Of a DNA stretch of 64,000 nucleotides, positions 24,301 through 36,984 are shown in pieces. The stretch is from Dendrolimus kikuchii. Taxonomy: Eukaryota; Arthropoda; Insecta; Lepidoptera; Lasiocampidae. The translations under genes and the position numbers were made by a program. The notes under the pieces are model-generated. The model was not told the DNA's origin, did not search any database, and saw nothing but the letters and a program-made list of their open reading frames with translations. The stretch lies in the NCBI GenBank assembly GCA_019925095.2, contig CM034401.1, positions 18,942,338 through 19,006,337 of the forward strand, given 5' to 3'. The first letter of the stretch is position 1. Every line of letters begins with the position of its first letter.

Positions 24301-27300
24301 GCCCATCGTTCGCGCTGGCTTGGCCACCTACATAGAATGGGAGAGGATCGCGCAGTGAAAAGAGCCTATCTGGGTCGACCGACGAGACGACGACAAGTTG
24401 GTAGCCCCACGTATCGCTGGAGGGCCGTGACGCGGAGCTGGCTGATCTGCACGAGCTTCAAGCCTATAACTCCTTTTGGATCCTTGAGCCGCAGCAGTTA
24501 GTTTAGTTAGGGATTTGAGCTTACTTACCAACTGTGCATGCATGGTGCTTGCATAGTGAAATAACCAAATTACCAAGGAGACTGTTTACGGTTTATAATG
24601 ATAAAGATATCATGTTTCAGTTCACCTCCACTCAAGAGATCCAAGTTATACATTCATTGCATTTACAATTTCACTACGTCAAGATCAAATTGAAAACAAG
24701 AACAACCCTCGCAAACCGATTTTGTTGAAAGCTGGAAAACTAGAAGTTCCACTAACAACAGTCAATGCTAAAAATCATCCAAACTGCAATGATACGATTA
24801 TCGAATCAGATATATCTGCCAAAAGTTCTGTGAAGGTAACCGAGTTCTGTTATTATGTAATACTAAAGATTCCTAGTTTAGTAAATATTAAAATAAAATA
24901 AAAATATATTAGTACAATATAGGTACCTAATATCTTCTACTGTCATTTATGTCCATAAGGTTCGATGGATAGCACCGGATAAAGACAACAAATGCGTTAC
25001 AATATTCGCAGTTGTGGCCGTTAAGCCAGATGTGTGGTATAGTTTCGAGGATCCGTTATCGAAACGAGTATGCGAGGATCGTAGGAAGGCTCAGGACATG
25101 TTACCAATGGAGAACGATGACTGTCGTGTTTGTAGTGATGCAAGATATAAGGTGAGTAGCTAACACTATCACTAACAATTTTAAAAGTAGTTAAGAACAC
25201 AGAGAACATGATTTTTACGTAATACTTTTGTCCTTATATGGATATTGTTACAATCAACATGCAAAAGAAAATATCGCAATTACTCAAGATTACGGGTGTA
25301 TCAAGCTGACTAATCTAGCTCAATGTTGTGGATACAATGTACGTTTCTCTGAAGTAGGAACTGGCATTATAGGTATGGGTTGATATTGGTTGTATATCTT
25401 TTCGAACCACGGGGCATTTGAAATGCTCGTTAATCTAAATGGGCTGAAATAATCACTACTCGTAAGATAATTATGTGAAATGCCCGTTACGCCAGTCGCC
25501 GACTATCGTCTTGGGGTTTAAATTAGCCACTATCGCAGATTCGTATTGCGAGTATGACATGTTGTGTCAAAATAACCTGGGATCGTATGCTTGTGATATC
25601 TAGCACCTTTCAGTATATACGTGTCAATTTAAGCTGTTTTTCCAAAGCGTTTGCTTTGTGAGTCCTAATTATTTCTTCACCCGGATAGTTTCCGCGTGTT
25701 CCTGAAAGAAGGGCGGAATAGGCAGTGATCTTACTTTCACCGAGACTGAATAACTAATGTCTCAAGATGGGCAACTTTATGGCGAAAGCCTGAAATCTTA
25801 TTGGCAACGATGTCCACTGGAGGCGGTTAGTACTTCATCTACTTATTGCCAATTTTCTCATATAAAAAATAATATATTTAGTTATGAAGAAGTTTCATAA
25901 CGTACTAGTAAACAGTAATTGAATTGGTCCATGTCTACTTCCAAATAGACCAAATACATAAAAGGGGCGAGTTGCTTCGTATGTACAATTGTACATGTTA
26001 CTATTACTAACCTTAAGGATCACAATCAATTTTATCTTTTGTATTTCTTTCCACCAGCTAACATTCGAAGGTCTATGGTCCTACAACACCCATCCGACAA
26101 TGTTTCCCAACACCACAAAACCAGCTCGATTCAGCGATGTGGTTGGCGCATCTCACAGTAAAGACTACAACCTGTATAAATACAACTCCGAAGCTAGTAT
26201 GGGCCTGAAGATGCTGGCTGAACAAGGAAACACTACACAACTCGAAGTTGAGATTGGAAAGAACGTAATTACTCTAGCATTTTCTATGATTCGCGAGATT
26301 TGAAGTTCCTTGTGGACAAATCGACAAGACAAGGCAAGAGTAAATCCAACCAAATTAAAAAGTATAATTGAAAGCATAAATCATATAACAATTCAATTAC
26401 CTATGTATTTACAGAGGTAATGCTGCCAGCCATCACACTGCCCAGCAAAGCGGTTTGGTAGGGCTGGTCTGATTTTAGTTTATTTAATTTGTTGAATCTC
26501 ACAATATTTTTCATCCGTGCAGGAACGGAGAAAGAATGCAATTTCCTGTAGCCGGGGGCCTGCAGTAAGAGGCGACAAAACACCCCACAGCCAGTTCGTA
26601 GGATATTTGCCCGTCTAGATGACTACCACCCCTGGTCTAGAGTATGCCGCCATACCAACCTTGAGTTCCGGCATTAGTGGCCAGGTTCCAGTCTCCTTTT
26701 ACAGAGCGGCAGCACATTGGAATCACATTCGATGTTACAAATGTACAAAGGCTACGGTAACCGCTTTCCATCAGGTGGGCCGTCTGCCTGTCTGCTGAAC
26801 TGATTGCAATAAGAAAAATTAATGTCCCGTTTCCATTTTGGCAAAAACGGAACCTTTATTTCATCATAATATCTAAATTGTCTGTCTGTCTGTTTGTATA
26901 TTATGTGACCAGTCCCTGTATCTCACACATCTTAGCATTTGCCTTACTATCGGATATAATTATACATACTCGTAAGATCTATACAAGTAACTTCAAAATT
27001 CAACCGATGCTAAATCTACAGTAAGGCAAGAGGATGAATAGGAACCGGCCATTAGTCATTTATCTCGGAATGTAGGTACTGTGTCTATATGGGTGAAATT
27101 GTAGCAATACGTAATTTACATGACTATACAGCAATGCTGTGAGAAGTCGCGAAATTAAAGATTACATGTAAATAGTCCCCATACATGATGTAAATGAGAG
27201 TGAAACATTTTCTCCGCAAAAACAATAAGCAGCAAAAATTGGACTTGCCCTCTAACTTTGAAGTATGGGATGGAAGAAAACATTACAGATACTTCTATGG

Positions 27301-30300
27301 AACTTGATACTTCATGGACTGCCACGTACCTCTAGATTTTTTTAAAATACGAATGTTAGATAGCGCCTTTTGCTCATAGTTGTGGACAAAGGTCACGACC
27401 TGCTTTGGTAGTTTTCCTGGTTTAGTTTGATATGCGATACACGGCAATTTCCCTGCTTTTACCTTGATTCCTATAATTGGACGTAGTTTAGCAGAAAATT
27501 TTTGTCTAAACTTAAAACCTCAATAACTCAAAAACGACTTTTTTGTGTGTTAGGTCGTTTCTGCTAAACTACGTCCAATTGAAGTTCTATGCATAATTGT
27601 AATATGTTATTTTATCACAATACTGTTTCTATTATTCAGCTTGGACAGAAAGTTCGAACAATAATAAAGGCAACAGGGCCGCCTCTAACGAACATGACTA
27701 CAATATCGAGTTTCCGTGTAACCCACCAGCATCATTTAGTGTCGCTAGCCACAGCTCTCATCCCATCCCCTGACTGGTTCCTGGGTGTGGCTCATTTGGA
27801 GTTGTGTTCAGCTGCTCACCAGGAATGGGAAGAGAGCCTCTCGATCAATATGTATCCGATGGACGCTGGTACAGACAAGGGATCGACTTTCGATGTAAGT
27901 ATCTTTTTTTGTTTTATTTGTAGGAGGGTATGGGCGTATCAAACTGCGCAGACAAATACACACCACATCATTAACGCAACTTTGACCACTGAGATTCAGG
28001 TACCTTTCGCAGAGCACGCAGGTATAGGTTAAAAACTTCAGACGCATGCGTGTCCATCAGTGGGCGTCTGATGGCTGAAATGATGATATGATTATGGTAA
28101 AAATATAGGCGAGCGGGGGCGGCATTTTCAGCAAGATCCGGGGCTGGTACCGACTACGCGAAACTCAGAAAAAAATCACACTTAATTTAGCGGCGATTAA
28201 AATATAATGTTTTAACTAGATTTTATAATAATATCCTCTGTCGGATGATGCCAGGATGTAGATACACTAATTTAGTGCAAGTCACATCCCAACTTTCGGC
28301 TTCGATACGTACACACTCCACGAAAACGTGATACATGTCTTCTGTCACTGTCACAACACATTCTGTGCAATTTGGTGTTTCCATTCTTCTCATTAAAAAT
28401 GCGAAATTGTTTAATGGTATGTGAAAAAATAGTGGAAACAATAAAATTCAATTTCTATGGTTTTTTTAATTGTTATCCCGAAGTTTGTTACTATATTTTC
28501 GGCAATATACCTAAAACAGAATCACTAATCATTTTCAGTAGATACATACATGTCTTATAGTTAGTTTTTATCGCGGCTTCTTTCATCTATTACACATACT
28601 TACTTCACAAGTTCATATTTCGAATTTTAATCTTATTTGTCTACCGTTCGATCGGTAGGTTACTACTCCGAATCATAACAGTAATTTGGCGGTAGCCTCT
28701 TCTACCTACTTGTGCATAACATTGTCGGTCTTTGTGTTTGAATGGTTTAGGCCTTTTCTGGCCTAGCTCACTGGAACCAAAAACTCCGGGTATGATTTCT
28801 AGCATAGAAAATTTCGTAAAAGACCTTTCCGTTATTTACTAAAATGTTCTGGGGGTCTAGGATCGGCCCCAGAGTGGTCCTTTGTATATTACCCATAACG
28901 AAAGCGTGCTTGCTTAGCTTTGTAATATACAACGTATGGGTTTGTCTGAAGATTTTTATTAGGTATGTTAATGTTGTTATTTAGAACCCGCTACAATATA
29001 AAGGCATTTTCTTTTAGGCGGCTAATGAAGAAATGTTACCTCCTCAAGCAATATCATCCGCTGATATTATCAAAACATTGCCAAAAGAATTAGTGAAACC
29101 TTTCGCAAGGCTGCACTTTCAACTTATAAGAACATACGACACAGCTAGATGTTTAACATCGGAGACCGCAACTGGTGAAGCTCGAGGTACAGGTATAAGA
29201 TATTTTTCTGGAAAATTATAAAGAACTGTTGAATGGTTAACCTTCTGGTGAATCAAGACAGACGTCAACGTTAATAAAAGTCTATGATTAAGTAGACCAA
29301 AACAGATGAATCCAATATAGATCATTGAAGTGTAGGAATCTTTTATGCTCCTTTTAATAATATGAAATCTGATATAGTAGAGGAGACGGTGAAGATCGAC
29401 TTTCACCCATCTGATAACCAGACGAGACAAATTTTTGTCAAATTATATTGATTTATAAACACATCTATGATAGCTTGCTTAAATCAGATTAGGCTCACAT
29501 AGAGTAAATAATAATCATAAACAAAATTAAAACTAAATAATTAAAATGAACAACTTGGCGTTAGACTAAATAGAACTTTAACAATACTCGACTCTTGACA
29601 TCTTTGTCTTCCGTGATCACGGCTACTGAAAAGTGGCCGAAATGTCAGAATAATGAAAATCAAATAAATTACCGCGCTTAAAAACGTTAAAAGGTAGTAT
29701 GATGATTATGAGAATTTATAAATAACATATATTCCGATATTCGTCATCGTCGTTGTCAGCCAATCGCTGCTGGAAAAGCCTCAAGAGACTTCCTCAAACA
29801 GTGCCTACCGGCGACCTTGCGCAGGTCGTCGGTCCATCAGGCTAGAGGGCGTCCGACACTATTTATACCAAGACGTGGACTCAACCCCAGGACTCGTCTA
29901 TCCTATTGTATTTGTCATTATCATAACAAGTCTATACATAAATATGTAAATGGTTCGAGTTTATACAATACGTTTAAAAATGTGAAAAAAATCATGAGGG
30001 CTAAATCGGACCAGCAGATTCCAAAAATTTTTATCTATCTGTCTGTTAGAGCATCACGTAAAAACTACTGAATGGATTTAAATGAAACTCGATACAGAGC
30101 TAGCGTATATCTCGGGGCGTAACTTAGCATACTTTTTATGATAAAAAGTTTTATCCCTATAAATGACGTTGTTTTCATGGAATAAACAAAAATAGCGGCA
30201 CTGTGATCGCATTTTTTTTGGAAACTACGGAACGTGTATGAATAAAATTCGACATAGTGCTAGCTTATAACTCGAGTTAACACTTAAGATACTTCTTATC

Positions 30301-33300
30301 CCGATAAATAATGTCGTTTCCATGGAATAAACGGATTAGCAAAATAGCTGGTGCTGTAATCACTTTTTTAATTCACTAACAAATACCTACGTTATCATAA
30401 ACAACATCTTATACATTGTATTACTTCAAATCAGGTTGGTTGCGACTCGCCTCTATGTTTCGCTGCGCAGTTGGGACTTAGTTTCTTTGTTATTGTAGTG
30501 AACTTAGTAACAAGAAACAGTAGGTAAAGTTTTTGGTATAACACCCAATTAAACTTATATATACGTAACATAAAGCTACTACCTAGGGGTTTTCACGCGG
30601 CGTAGTCTCGCGGAAAACTAGTGTAATATAAAGAATAAAAATGATATGCCTAAGTTATTATTCTTTATGCTACTTAAATAAAATAGAACTGTAAATGTTT
30701 GAATTCCCAGACGGCGGAGATGGTGAAAGCTATACCGAGGAAGGAGTAAATGGAAACGAAGGTGGCAACGGTAACGGGGATGGGTGGGAACCAGAGCCTC
30801 AATATCCCACGGTGCAAACCACTACAAGGTGCTTATTGTTTTTTTTACGTAGTGCAGACTTTTTTTTTGATGCGAAGGGGAAATTCATTTCGTACCATAC
30901 TGAGTCCCTCTCGACTGTGGGGGTCTCAGTATGGTACGAAACGTAATCCACCTGCGCATTAAAAAAAAAGTCTACACTACGTAAAAAAAAGAAAGGTAGT
31001 GCAGACTATTATATACATATATTTTTTTAACACTCTATTGCAGGGTTTATTGATGAAAAATACATAAAACTACAATAAAATTAAACTACTAACTATACTA
31101 TATTAAAAACTAAAACTAATTACAAAAAGACGGAAAAATACCTAAAGATAAAATATTGATCCCAAACCACTGTCACTTACCGGGAACGTTCCCAAAAGAC
31201 TGGCGGCGTTGCCACGTTGTATAGCAACGCTTAATCTTTGAGCCAAATAGACACCAGCCTTCTAGTCGCGTGTGACATCTACCAAAAGTTTGGCGACGTC
31301 ACCGTAATAGACCTTTAGAGAGTTAGAACCTCACGGACCCAGAGTTTCCACCGCAAATGCCGCAAATGTGTAACCATTTCCAACGACAGCATATTTGCGG
31401 CGTTTATTGATTATTTTATTAATGGAAACTTGTAATGATATATATTAAATACACTTAGCTTTAAGAAGTGCTTAGAAAAGCTATGAGAAACCTTGGGGGT
31501 ATTTAAGATACTTTATAGTATCTATTTATTTTCATCACAATTACTTGCAGTTTAAATTGTATTAATATTTTATTAATCCATAAAATTATAAAACGTGCTA
31601 AGAAGACCCACTACTTTAGATGCTTTTTGTTTCCTAACGGGTAGGCGATCCCAGTTTTCTTCTTTCTTCAAGAATTGGACCGATTTTTATAATACTTGGT
31701 TAGTGCAAAGTTACTTCAGTGACAAGAGAACAACAAAAGATGGGTACCTAGTTCTGGATATTGCCAAAAACCCGAAGTAGTTATGTAAAAGCCTCACCTA
31801 AACTGCCACACCATTATGTCAATTCGAACGCGAAATTTGAGAAGTAGGTATATTGCATGGAAGTAATAAGTACTACGTACAACACTTATTAGTTCCATGG
31901 TATATTGTTATTAATTTAAAACTCACTTGACTGTTAATAAAATTAGACTCACTTGACTGAGATTAAAACTAATTAGTTTGCAACATACTGTGACAATTTC
32001 TGTGATGGCCGGTTCCTATATCGTACTATCCATTCACTCTCCTTATCATTGTTTGAATATGGACATTACTTGTATGGAGGTCGGGGTCTCTGGGTTGGGC
32101 CCCAAAGAACGTAGTTGTATATTATCCATGACAGAAGTGTAATTTACTTAATTTGGAGCCATACAATATGTATCTCTGTCTGTCGTTTATTATTATAACC
32201 AACAACTAACTCCGTTGGCTCAGCGACCCAAAATGTGTCTTGGCCTCCGAAACGAGAACACCCCACCTGTTTCTGTCTTGTGAGAGTTCTGCCAGTTATG
32301 GGCTTTAAGCTCACACAGGTTAGCCTCTACTCTGTCTCTTCATCGGTACTTGGGGGGACCGACTAAGCGTCGCCTATCCGATCATCCCAAATAGGCCCTC
32401 TTCACGCTTCGATCCTTTCCCATCCATTACACGTGACCGAACCAACAGAGGTGGTGAGATTTTATCTCTCCTATAATGTTAGTCTCGGCCACGACATTTT
32501 GTTGTTTATTATTATGATTATACACATATTTAGATGTACAGGTGTATAGGGATGTTGTAAATGAATGCGTGTCCTAGTAAACCAAGATTAGTTATTCACT
32601 CATACATGTGCATTATATTATTACAATGAGTAACGCGTCGCGGGTGTGAATGATGGAAGACAACTGCCACTATGTGCGCGTCGCCTGACATTCGATGCAA
32701 TTCGCTGAGTAGGCGTGTCTCCACAATGATAATATCAAAAATATACCGATAGTAAGACAAATGAACGTTCGGTAAGATGTAGGAACCGGCCATATGGGAG
32801 TGAGATTTGAAATATTATGACTAAAGTTTGTAGAATAATATGACTAATAATTGAGAAATGTTTGGTTGTAGTGAAGGCCCGCCGTCGGTTGACCCAGAGT
32901 CGGGTCCCAATTGCCCAGTCACGACGTGGGAGGAATGGATGCCTTGCGAAGGCGACTGTGTTGATGGAAAGGTGAACGGTATGAAGATCCGATTCCGGTA
33001 TCACATGGTCGAGAATGTACCCGTCGGAAAATATATCGAGGGCGTAAGTATTGTTACGTCCGAGCGGGGATACGCACTTAGGAGTGGAAGGAAACACCAG
33101 TTCTTTTAACTAAATGCTTCTATTAACTTACACAGCCGTACGTGATTTGAACGACGCACTGTTCCGACGATAGATGTCTCACTCACAATACCGTCGCAGA
33201 TATTGCGTATACCACCTCCTGCTACTGCAGTGCTCACTTCCGAATTTACCGCGTGTAGCTCACTTCTGGATTTTCTCTTAATCTACACTACACTCCTCCT

Positions 33301-36300
33301 TCACTGAACTGCCCACTAAACTTTTCACTAAATTCACCACTGAACTCGTGACTGTCCTCTAATAAACTTCTCTTCCAACTCTTTCGTATCGCACTTATCG
33401 CTTCGCTGTCTTGAACTGAACTCTAAGGCCGGCAGGCACGCCGTATGCTGCTTATATACCCGGAAGAATATTCTGGAACCCATAATTCGATCTTCTTTTC
33501 GTTACTTTTTTATTTACTATCTATCCCTTTCTAAACATCTATCTATCTCTGTCTTTTCCTTCCCGAACCTTCTATTCCAGAACTTTCGTTCATCGTCTAT
33601 CCCTTCCTAAAACGTATCTGTCCTTGTCTTTTTCTTCTAGAATCTTCCACTTTTTTCTAAAACTTCTGAAACCAACTAGATAGTTCCACCATCACTCGCC
33701 ACAGTATTGTTATCCGCACTTCTTTACCTTTTTCTTTTTAATCGGCGCTTATTTTTATTTATTTTTAGCCGGTCTAGAGAATGCTACTACTATAACAACC
33801 TCGTGTTGTTGTTGCGGCATTAGAGGGGAGGCTCTTATTACTAGAGTTGAGTAGACAGGCTGACGGCCCAACTGTCACGGGGAATGGTTACCGTCGCCTA
33901 TGAACATTTGCATCACTAAAGGTGCGATCAATGTACTGCAGGACTCATAGATGGGGCTGGAACGTGGCCACTAATGCCGGAACACAACTCAAGGTTGTCA
34001 TGGCGCCCGGCGTGCTCTAGAACAGGGGCCCAATTTTGGTATTAGAAAAGAAAGAAAGAAAGACATATTTTATTTAGGACAAATACAACATACAGTATTA
34101 TCAAACAGTAAAATAACAGAAACAGAATAAGTCCTAAAATTGGACCCAGTCTCAGCATATGCTGACCAATTAAGACCAGCGCTGTTCTTCCGCCTGGGAC
34201 CAGCAGGTGAAGTCACGAAGGACAATACAACACACATAATAATACATAGTGTACAATGCAATTCAATAATGATAAAAAACTATAACGTTTTTAAACACTA
34301 CATATCATAAAAAATATATATATAAAAATACACATAATCATAAATAATAAATAAATTAATATATATATAATCATTGTACCGATCACGTGCACAGCAAAAC
34401 AAAATTAGAAGAGAATAAGTATATAAAATAAACAAATTAACTATTTATTAACTGTCTCGTCTCGCAGACCAATATCATCTCAATCATAGGTTTGCCTGAT
34501 TTCGATAGTCTGTTAAATCCAACGGCGTGCCCGTGATATGCCACTCTATCTTTATAAATACTTAGAATGAAAACTCGCGAAATAAATGTTAGTAGCTTTT
34601 CAATGTTCAGTTCGGCAAACGCCTTTTCTACTAATAATAATATCAATACTTTCCTAGTATTACTCAGCCGCGACAATATTGAGAAGATATTGTGGATTTA
34701 ATTGAATACGAATTTTTACACTATCGTAATAGAATCGTATAATTAATGTCGTCGCAACGCCAAGATATTGAAATAGCAGAATTGGGCTCCTGGGTGGTAG
34801 CCATCCAGACGGATGCTCTATCACCTGGCTACGAGTTGTCTGGTCACGTCTTACGACAGACGTGGCCCCAGGAATTATATTTTTTCTCCGACCCGGCACG
34901 AATAAGAAGTGGCCCAACAGCACGTTGGTAGCGCCTTTAGTGTATTTTAGATCATACAGAGCTCACAATAACGGCCCATGTCAAGAGATGGGTCGAAGTG
35001 GGCGTTGACCACAGAGTATTCTTTCTTTCTATCGATTGACATTGAAAAAGGCGCGATTTTCAAATCAACCAATGACATTTATGTATTTCGTTGTTAATGA
35101 CATCAACACTCATAATCCGTTCCACTAGAGTTTACGATTGTAACGCCCGCAAGCAAGAGAATCGGGAAAAATCGCGGTCATGAACATGGTCGTTGTGAGT
35201 CTCTTGTGGAACGTAGCCTACCTTTTCTGAATATGAATGTAATCAAATTGGAAATAAATTTAAAAAATCATCAACATATTAAAATATAAAGACTTGTTAT
35301 TTTGTTACCTTATATTCTTAATGAAATTTGGTAGAAAAGGTATTTTGTAAACCGTAAATTTATTTATTTAAGTTGAAATTTTATGACGTCATTGACAGGG
35401 TCCATCGTATGAAGAAAAGGAAGTGCCAAAAATTTGTGAAAAGAAGGTGCAAATCAGTGAAACAGAGGTTTGTGAAGATGATTGCGAAGATAAAAAAGGT
35501 AAGACTCGTACTTCAAAATCAAACCCAAAGAATTTCAATCGGCCTTCAGACTCGTGAAGCAAAACGGGATTTTAATTAACGCGATTTAACGTAACGTAAC
35601 ATCCATAATTGATCTGAGTATGCTATTGAATGAATTAATGAATATGCTTTGTGTGTTAAAAGATAAATTTAACAGAAATGACAATACTATAGTAATAATA
35701 GATTCCTCCAAACAACCTTTACATGGACAAGAAGTTAGATAAGAACAATGGTATGTTGCATACTTGTCAACATCTTATACATAAACATATACAAACATGA
35801 ATAACATACATACATTATCAGCGTGTTCCATCAGTAGCTCACAACACCCAAAATGCTCTGTTAGCCGTTCCACAAGGCGACCGCGGTCGTTGTAGTCGTG
35901 GCGAAAACGTCACTAATGACGTCATCATTTTCGATCACACAACACTCACAAGAACGACTCATGTCAAGAGGTGGGTCGAATAATCGTTCCACTTGAGTTG
36001 ACGATTGTAACGCCGGCAAGCAAGTGGAACGGGAAAAATCGCGATCGTGAACATGAGCGTTGTGAGTCTCTAATGGAACGTAGCCTAAGTAACGCTAATA
36101 TAATAAAAAAAAAAAGTCAAAGATTATAGACCTTACAATTTCGTCCTATAGATGTAATAATTATTTATTAGTATCAGCTCTGAGCTCAACCAAATTGTAA
36201 GATTTGACAACAACGGAGTTCTTGTGGCTGTTGGAAAAGGCACATTTAATTAAAAGTTGAGATTTTCATCACAAACACAATACATAACTCTGACTTTTAT

Positions 36301-36754
36301 ACAATCAATAGCCTTCCTTAATAATTATAGCAATTTTTAGGTAACGTAAGTTCCCATAATACTGGGGCTTCATCTGCGTTATTATTAAAGACTTCGGCTG
36401 TGACCGAATGTGTCTTATTTAAAGCGTTAAAAATAACTCCGTTAACGCATAGCTACAAGAGTATATACACGTACGTTATATGTCAATATTTAACGTTATT
36501 AATCGTTAACGAATACAAATGACAAGGCTGTATGGACCTAGTCCCTTGCTTGCCTTTGTGGCAAACTTGTTAACAACAACATTTTCGTCATTAATAATGT
36601 CGCATCTCAATAAACGTATTAAATCCATCGCCATATCTGCTAAATCTTTAACACTAACCCAGATAAAGCCCCCATCATAATAAGTAAATCACTATACTCT
36701 TTTGTTTCAGCCCTGGCAGAACAGAGAATGTGGGATGGAGAGTACGAGTGGTAG
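21372..36754 (+). CDS. Spondin-1-like secreted protein, copy B
   Basis: Tandem paralog of copy A with the same domain plan. Exons: 21372-21384, 22407-22583, 24621-24835, 24960-25151, 26058-26264, 27640-27894, 29018-29186, 30711-30828, 32872-33043, 35399-35498, 36711-36754. These join in phase to 553 aa. Exon 22407-22583 is open upstream but has no in-frame ATG; ATG ATT TGC TTT G before a GTAAGT donor at 21384 supplies the start and completes a hydrophobic signal peptide (MICFGLRNTILVVFLVKLCA). Then Reeler (about 30-180, VRWIAPDKDNKCV), Spondin_N (about 200-405, NTHPTMFP, SDVVGASH, IPSPDWFLGVAHLELC), a Gly/Asn/Glu-rich linker (410-448) and one TSP1-like module (CPVTTWEEWMPCEGDCVDG). The 3' end is short (QRMWDGEYEW, stop). 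Five coding exons match copy A exactly in length. The start exon is inferred and is the weakest part. Confidence 0.83.
22150..22262 (-). mobile_element. LINE 3'-terminal fragment (family L1)
   Basis: Minus strand reads ISRAIYRSNVASLLGPLSID, matching the C-terminal motif of the 7.1, 19.8 and 31.2 kb copies. It lies in the first intron of gene B. Very short; limits approximate. Confidence 0.5.
22650..23680 (+). mobile_element. R1-clade LINE, 5'-truncated, with poly(A)
   Basis: Encodes an intact 187-aa C-terminus of the R1/TRAS-type ORF2, with the CCHC-like motif CHHCDIGDEDTALHTLQECP, PAWTEQRRDLVAL, SFCERVMLAKEEAERERER and the stop at about 23,216. A GC-rich 3' UTR of ~450 bp and an A-run at about 23,665-23,675 follow. 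No target-site duplication could be picked out. It lies in intron 2 of gene B. Confidence 0.85.
24250..24490 (+). mobile_element. RTE-like LINE fragment, second family
   Basis: Reads RARRWLGHLHRMGEDRAVKR then AYLGRPTRRRQVG with a downstream DLHEL-like segment, a LINE C-terminus distinct from the 6.35 kb family. A reversed, more decayed relative is at 32.22-32.47 kb. Confidence 0.6.
26515..26820 (+). mobile_element. SINE-like repeat, copy 2
   Basis: Same blocks as the 17.4 kb copy: CCGTGCAGGAACGGAGAAAG, 'ggcgacaaaacaccccacagcc', TTTGCCCGTCTAGATG, 'aaccgctttccatcaggtgg'. It lies in intron 5 of gene B. Confidence 0.65.
28215..28445 (-). mobile_element. Jockey-like LINE C-terminal fragment
   Basis: Minus strand carries PNCTECVVTVTEDMYHVFVE then C, a zinc-knuckle-like end typical of Jockey-type ORF2. 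It is short, with no recognisable 5' part. It lies in intron 6 of gene B. Confidence 0.5.
30030..30625. mobile_element. Helitron-like non-autonomous repeats
   Basis: Two successive 'actactgaatggatttaaatgaa' and 'gaataaacggattagcaaaa' type blocks, then 'ggttttcacgcggcgtagtc' near the right end. Related sequence occurs at 57.2-57.45 kb. It lies in intron 7 of gene B. Confidence 0.5.
30839..30990. mobile_element. 152-bp foldback MITE
   Basis: The left end TTTTTTTTACGTAGTGCAGA and the right end are reverse complements over about 36 bp with two mismatches. The inner arms pair around the CGTACCATACTGAG core. No coding capacity. It begins 10 bp after the donor of gene B exon 8. A partial echo of the end (GTAGTGCAGACT) lies just downstream at about 30,997. 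Confidence 0.8.
31050..31405 (-). mobile_element. LINE 3'-terminal fragment (family L1)
   Basis: About 85% similar by eye to the 7.13-7.32 kb fragment and longer. It carries the same GGGAACGTTCCCAAAAG phrase and the A-rich tail. It lies in intron 8 of gene B. Confidence 0.65.
32220..32470 (-). mobile_element. Decayed RTE-like LINE fragment
   Basis: Minus strand reads HHLCWFGHV, then a stop, WMGKDRSVKRAYLG, stop, RRRLVGPPKYR. This is the same motif order as the 24.25 kb fragment with several stops. It lies in intron 8 of gene B. Confidence 0.55.
33775..34025 (-). mobile_element. SINE-like repeat, copy 3
   Basis: Reverse-orientation relative of the 17.4 kb repeat ('gcagacaggctgacggccca', 'ggccactaatgccgg', 'caacctcgtgttgttgttg'), rearranged. 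It lies in intron 9 of gene B. Confidence 0.5.
34040..34265. repeat. Dispersed repeat, copy 2
   Basis: Matches 13,480-13,690 through 'agtctcagcatatgctgacc', 'agcgctgttcttccgcctgg' and 'tacaacacacataataata'. Preceded by a short AAAG microsatellite. Confidence 0.5.
34955..35225. mobile_element. MITE-like repeat, copy 1
   Basis: Shares 'gatgggtcgaa', GATTGTAACGCC, 'gcaagcaag', 'gggaaaaatcgcg', 'cgttgtgagtctc' and 'ggaacgtagcct' in order with 35,860-36,090. The two copies flank gene B exon 10 (35399-35498). Confidence 0.6.
35860..36092. mobile_element. MITE-like repeat, copy 2
   Basis: Same ordered blocks as 34,955-35,225. Short inverted end words (GTTCCACAAGGCGACCGCGG near the left, 'cgcgatcg...aatggaacg' near the right) suggest a terminal-inverted-repeat element, but the ends are not sharply defined. 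Confidence 0.55.
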
Positions 36755-36984
36755 TCCCGGAATTGTATCTTTAACCCTGTTTGATACATATATTAATGAA
36801 ATATAGTCTATGTTTTATTATAGTTAACCGCATAGATGTGTTTAACATTTGTACCTCTGTAAAATACTTTAAAAAAAAAAGATAACGTTTGTTATGAAGG
36901 CCGTGTACAATATTTAATATTTATTGACTGAGATTGATTACCTTACCTACCTTTGTGGCGAATTCTACTAACTACTACTACTCG

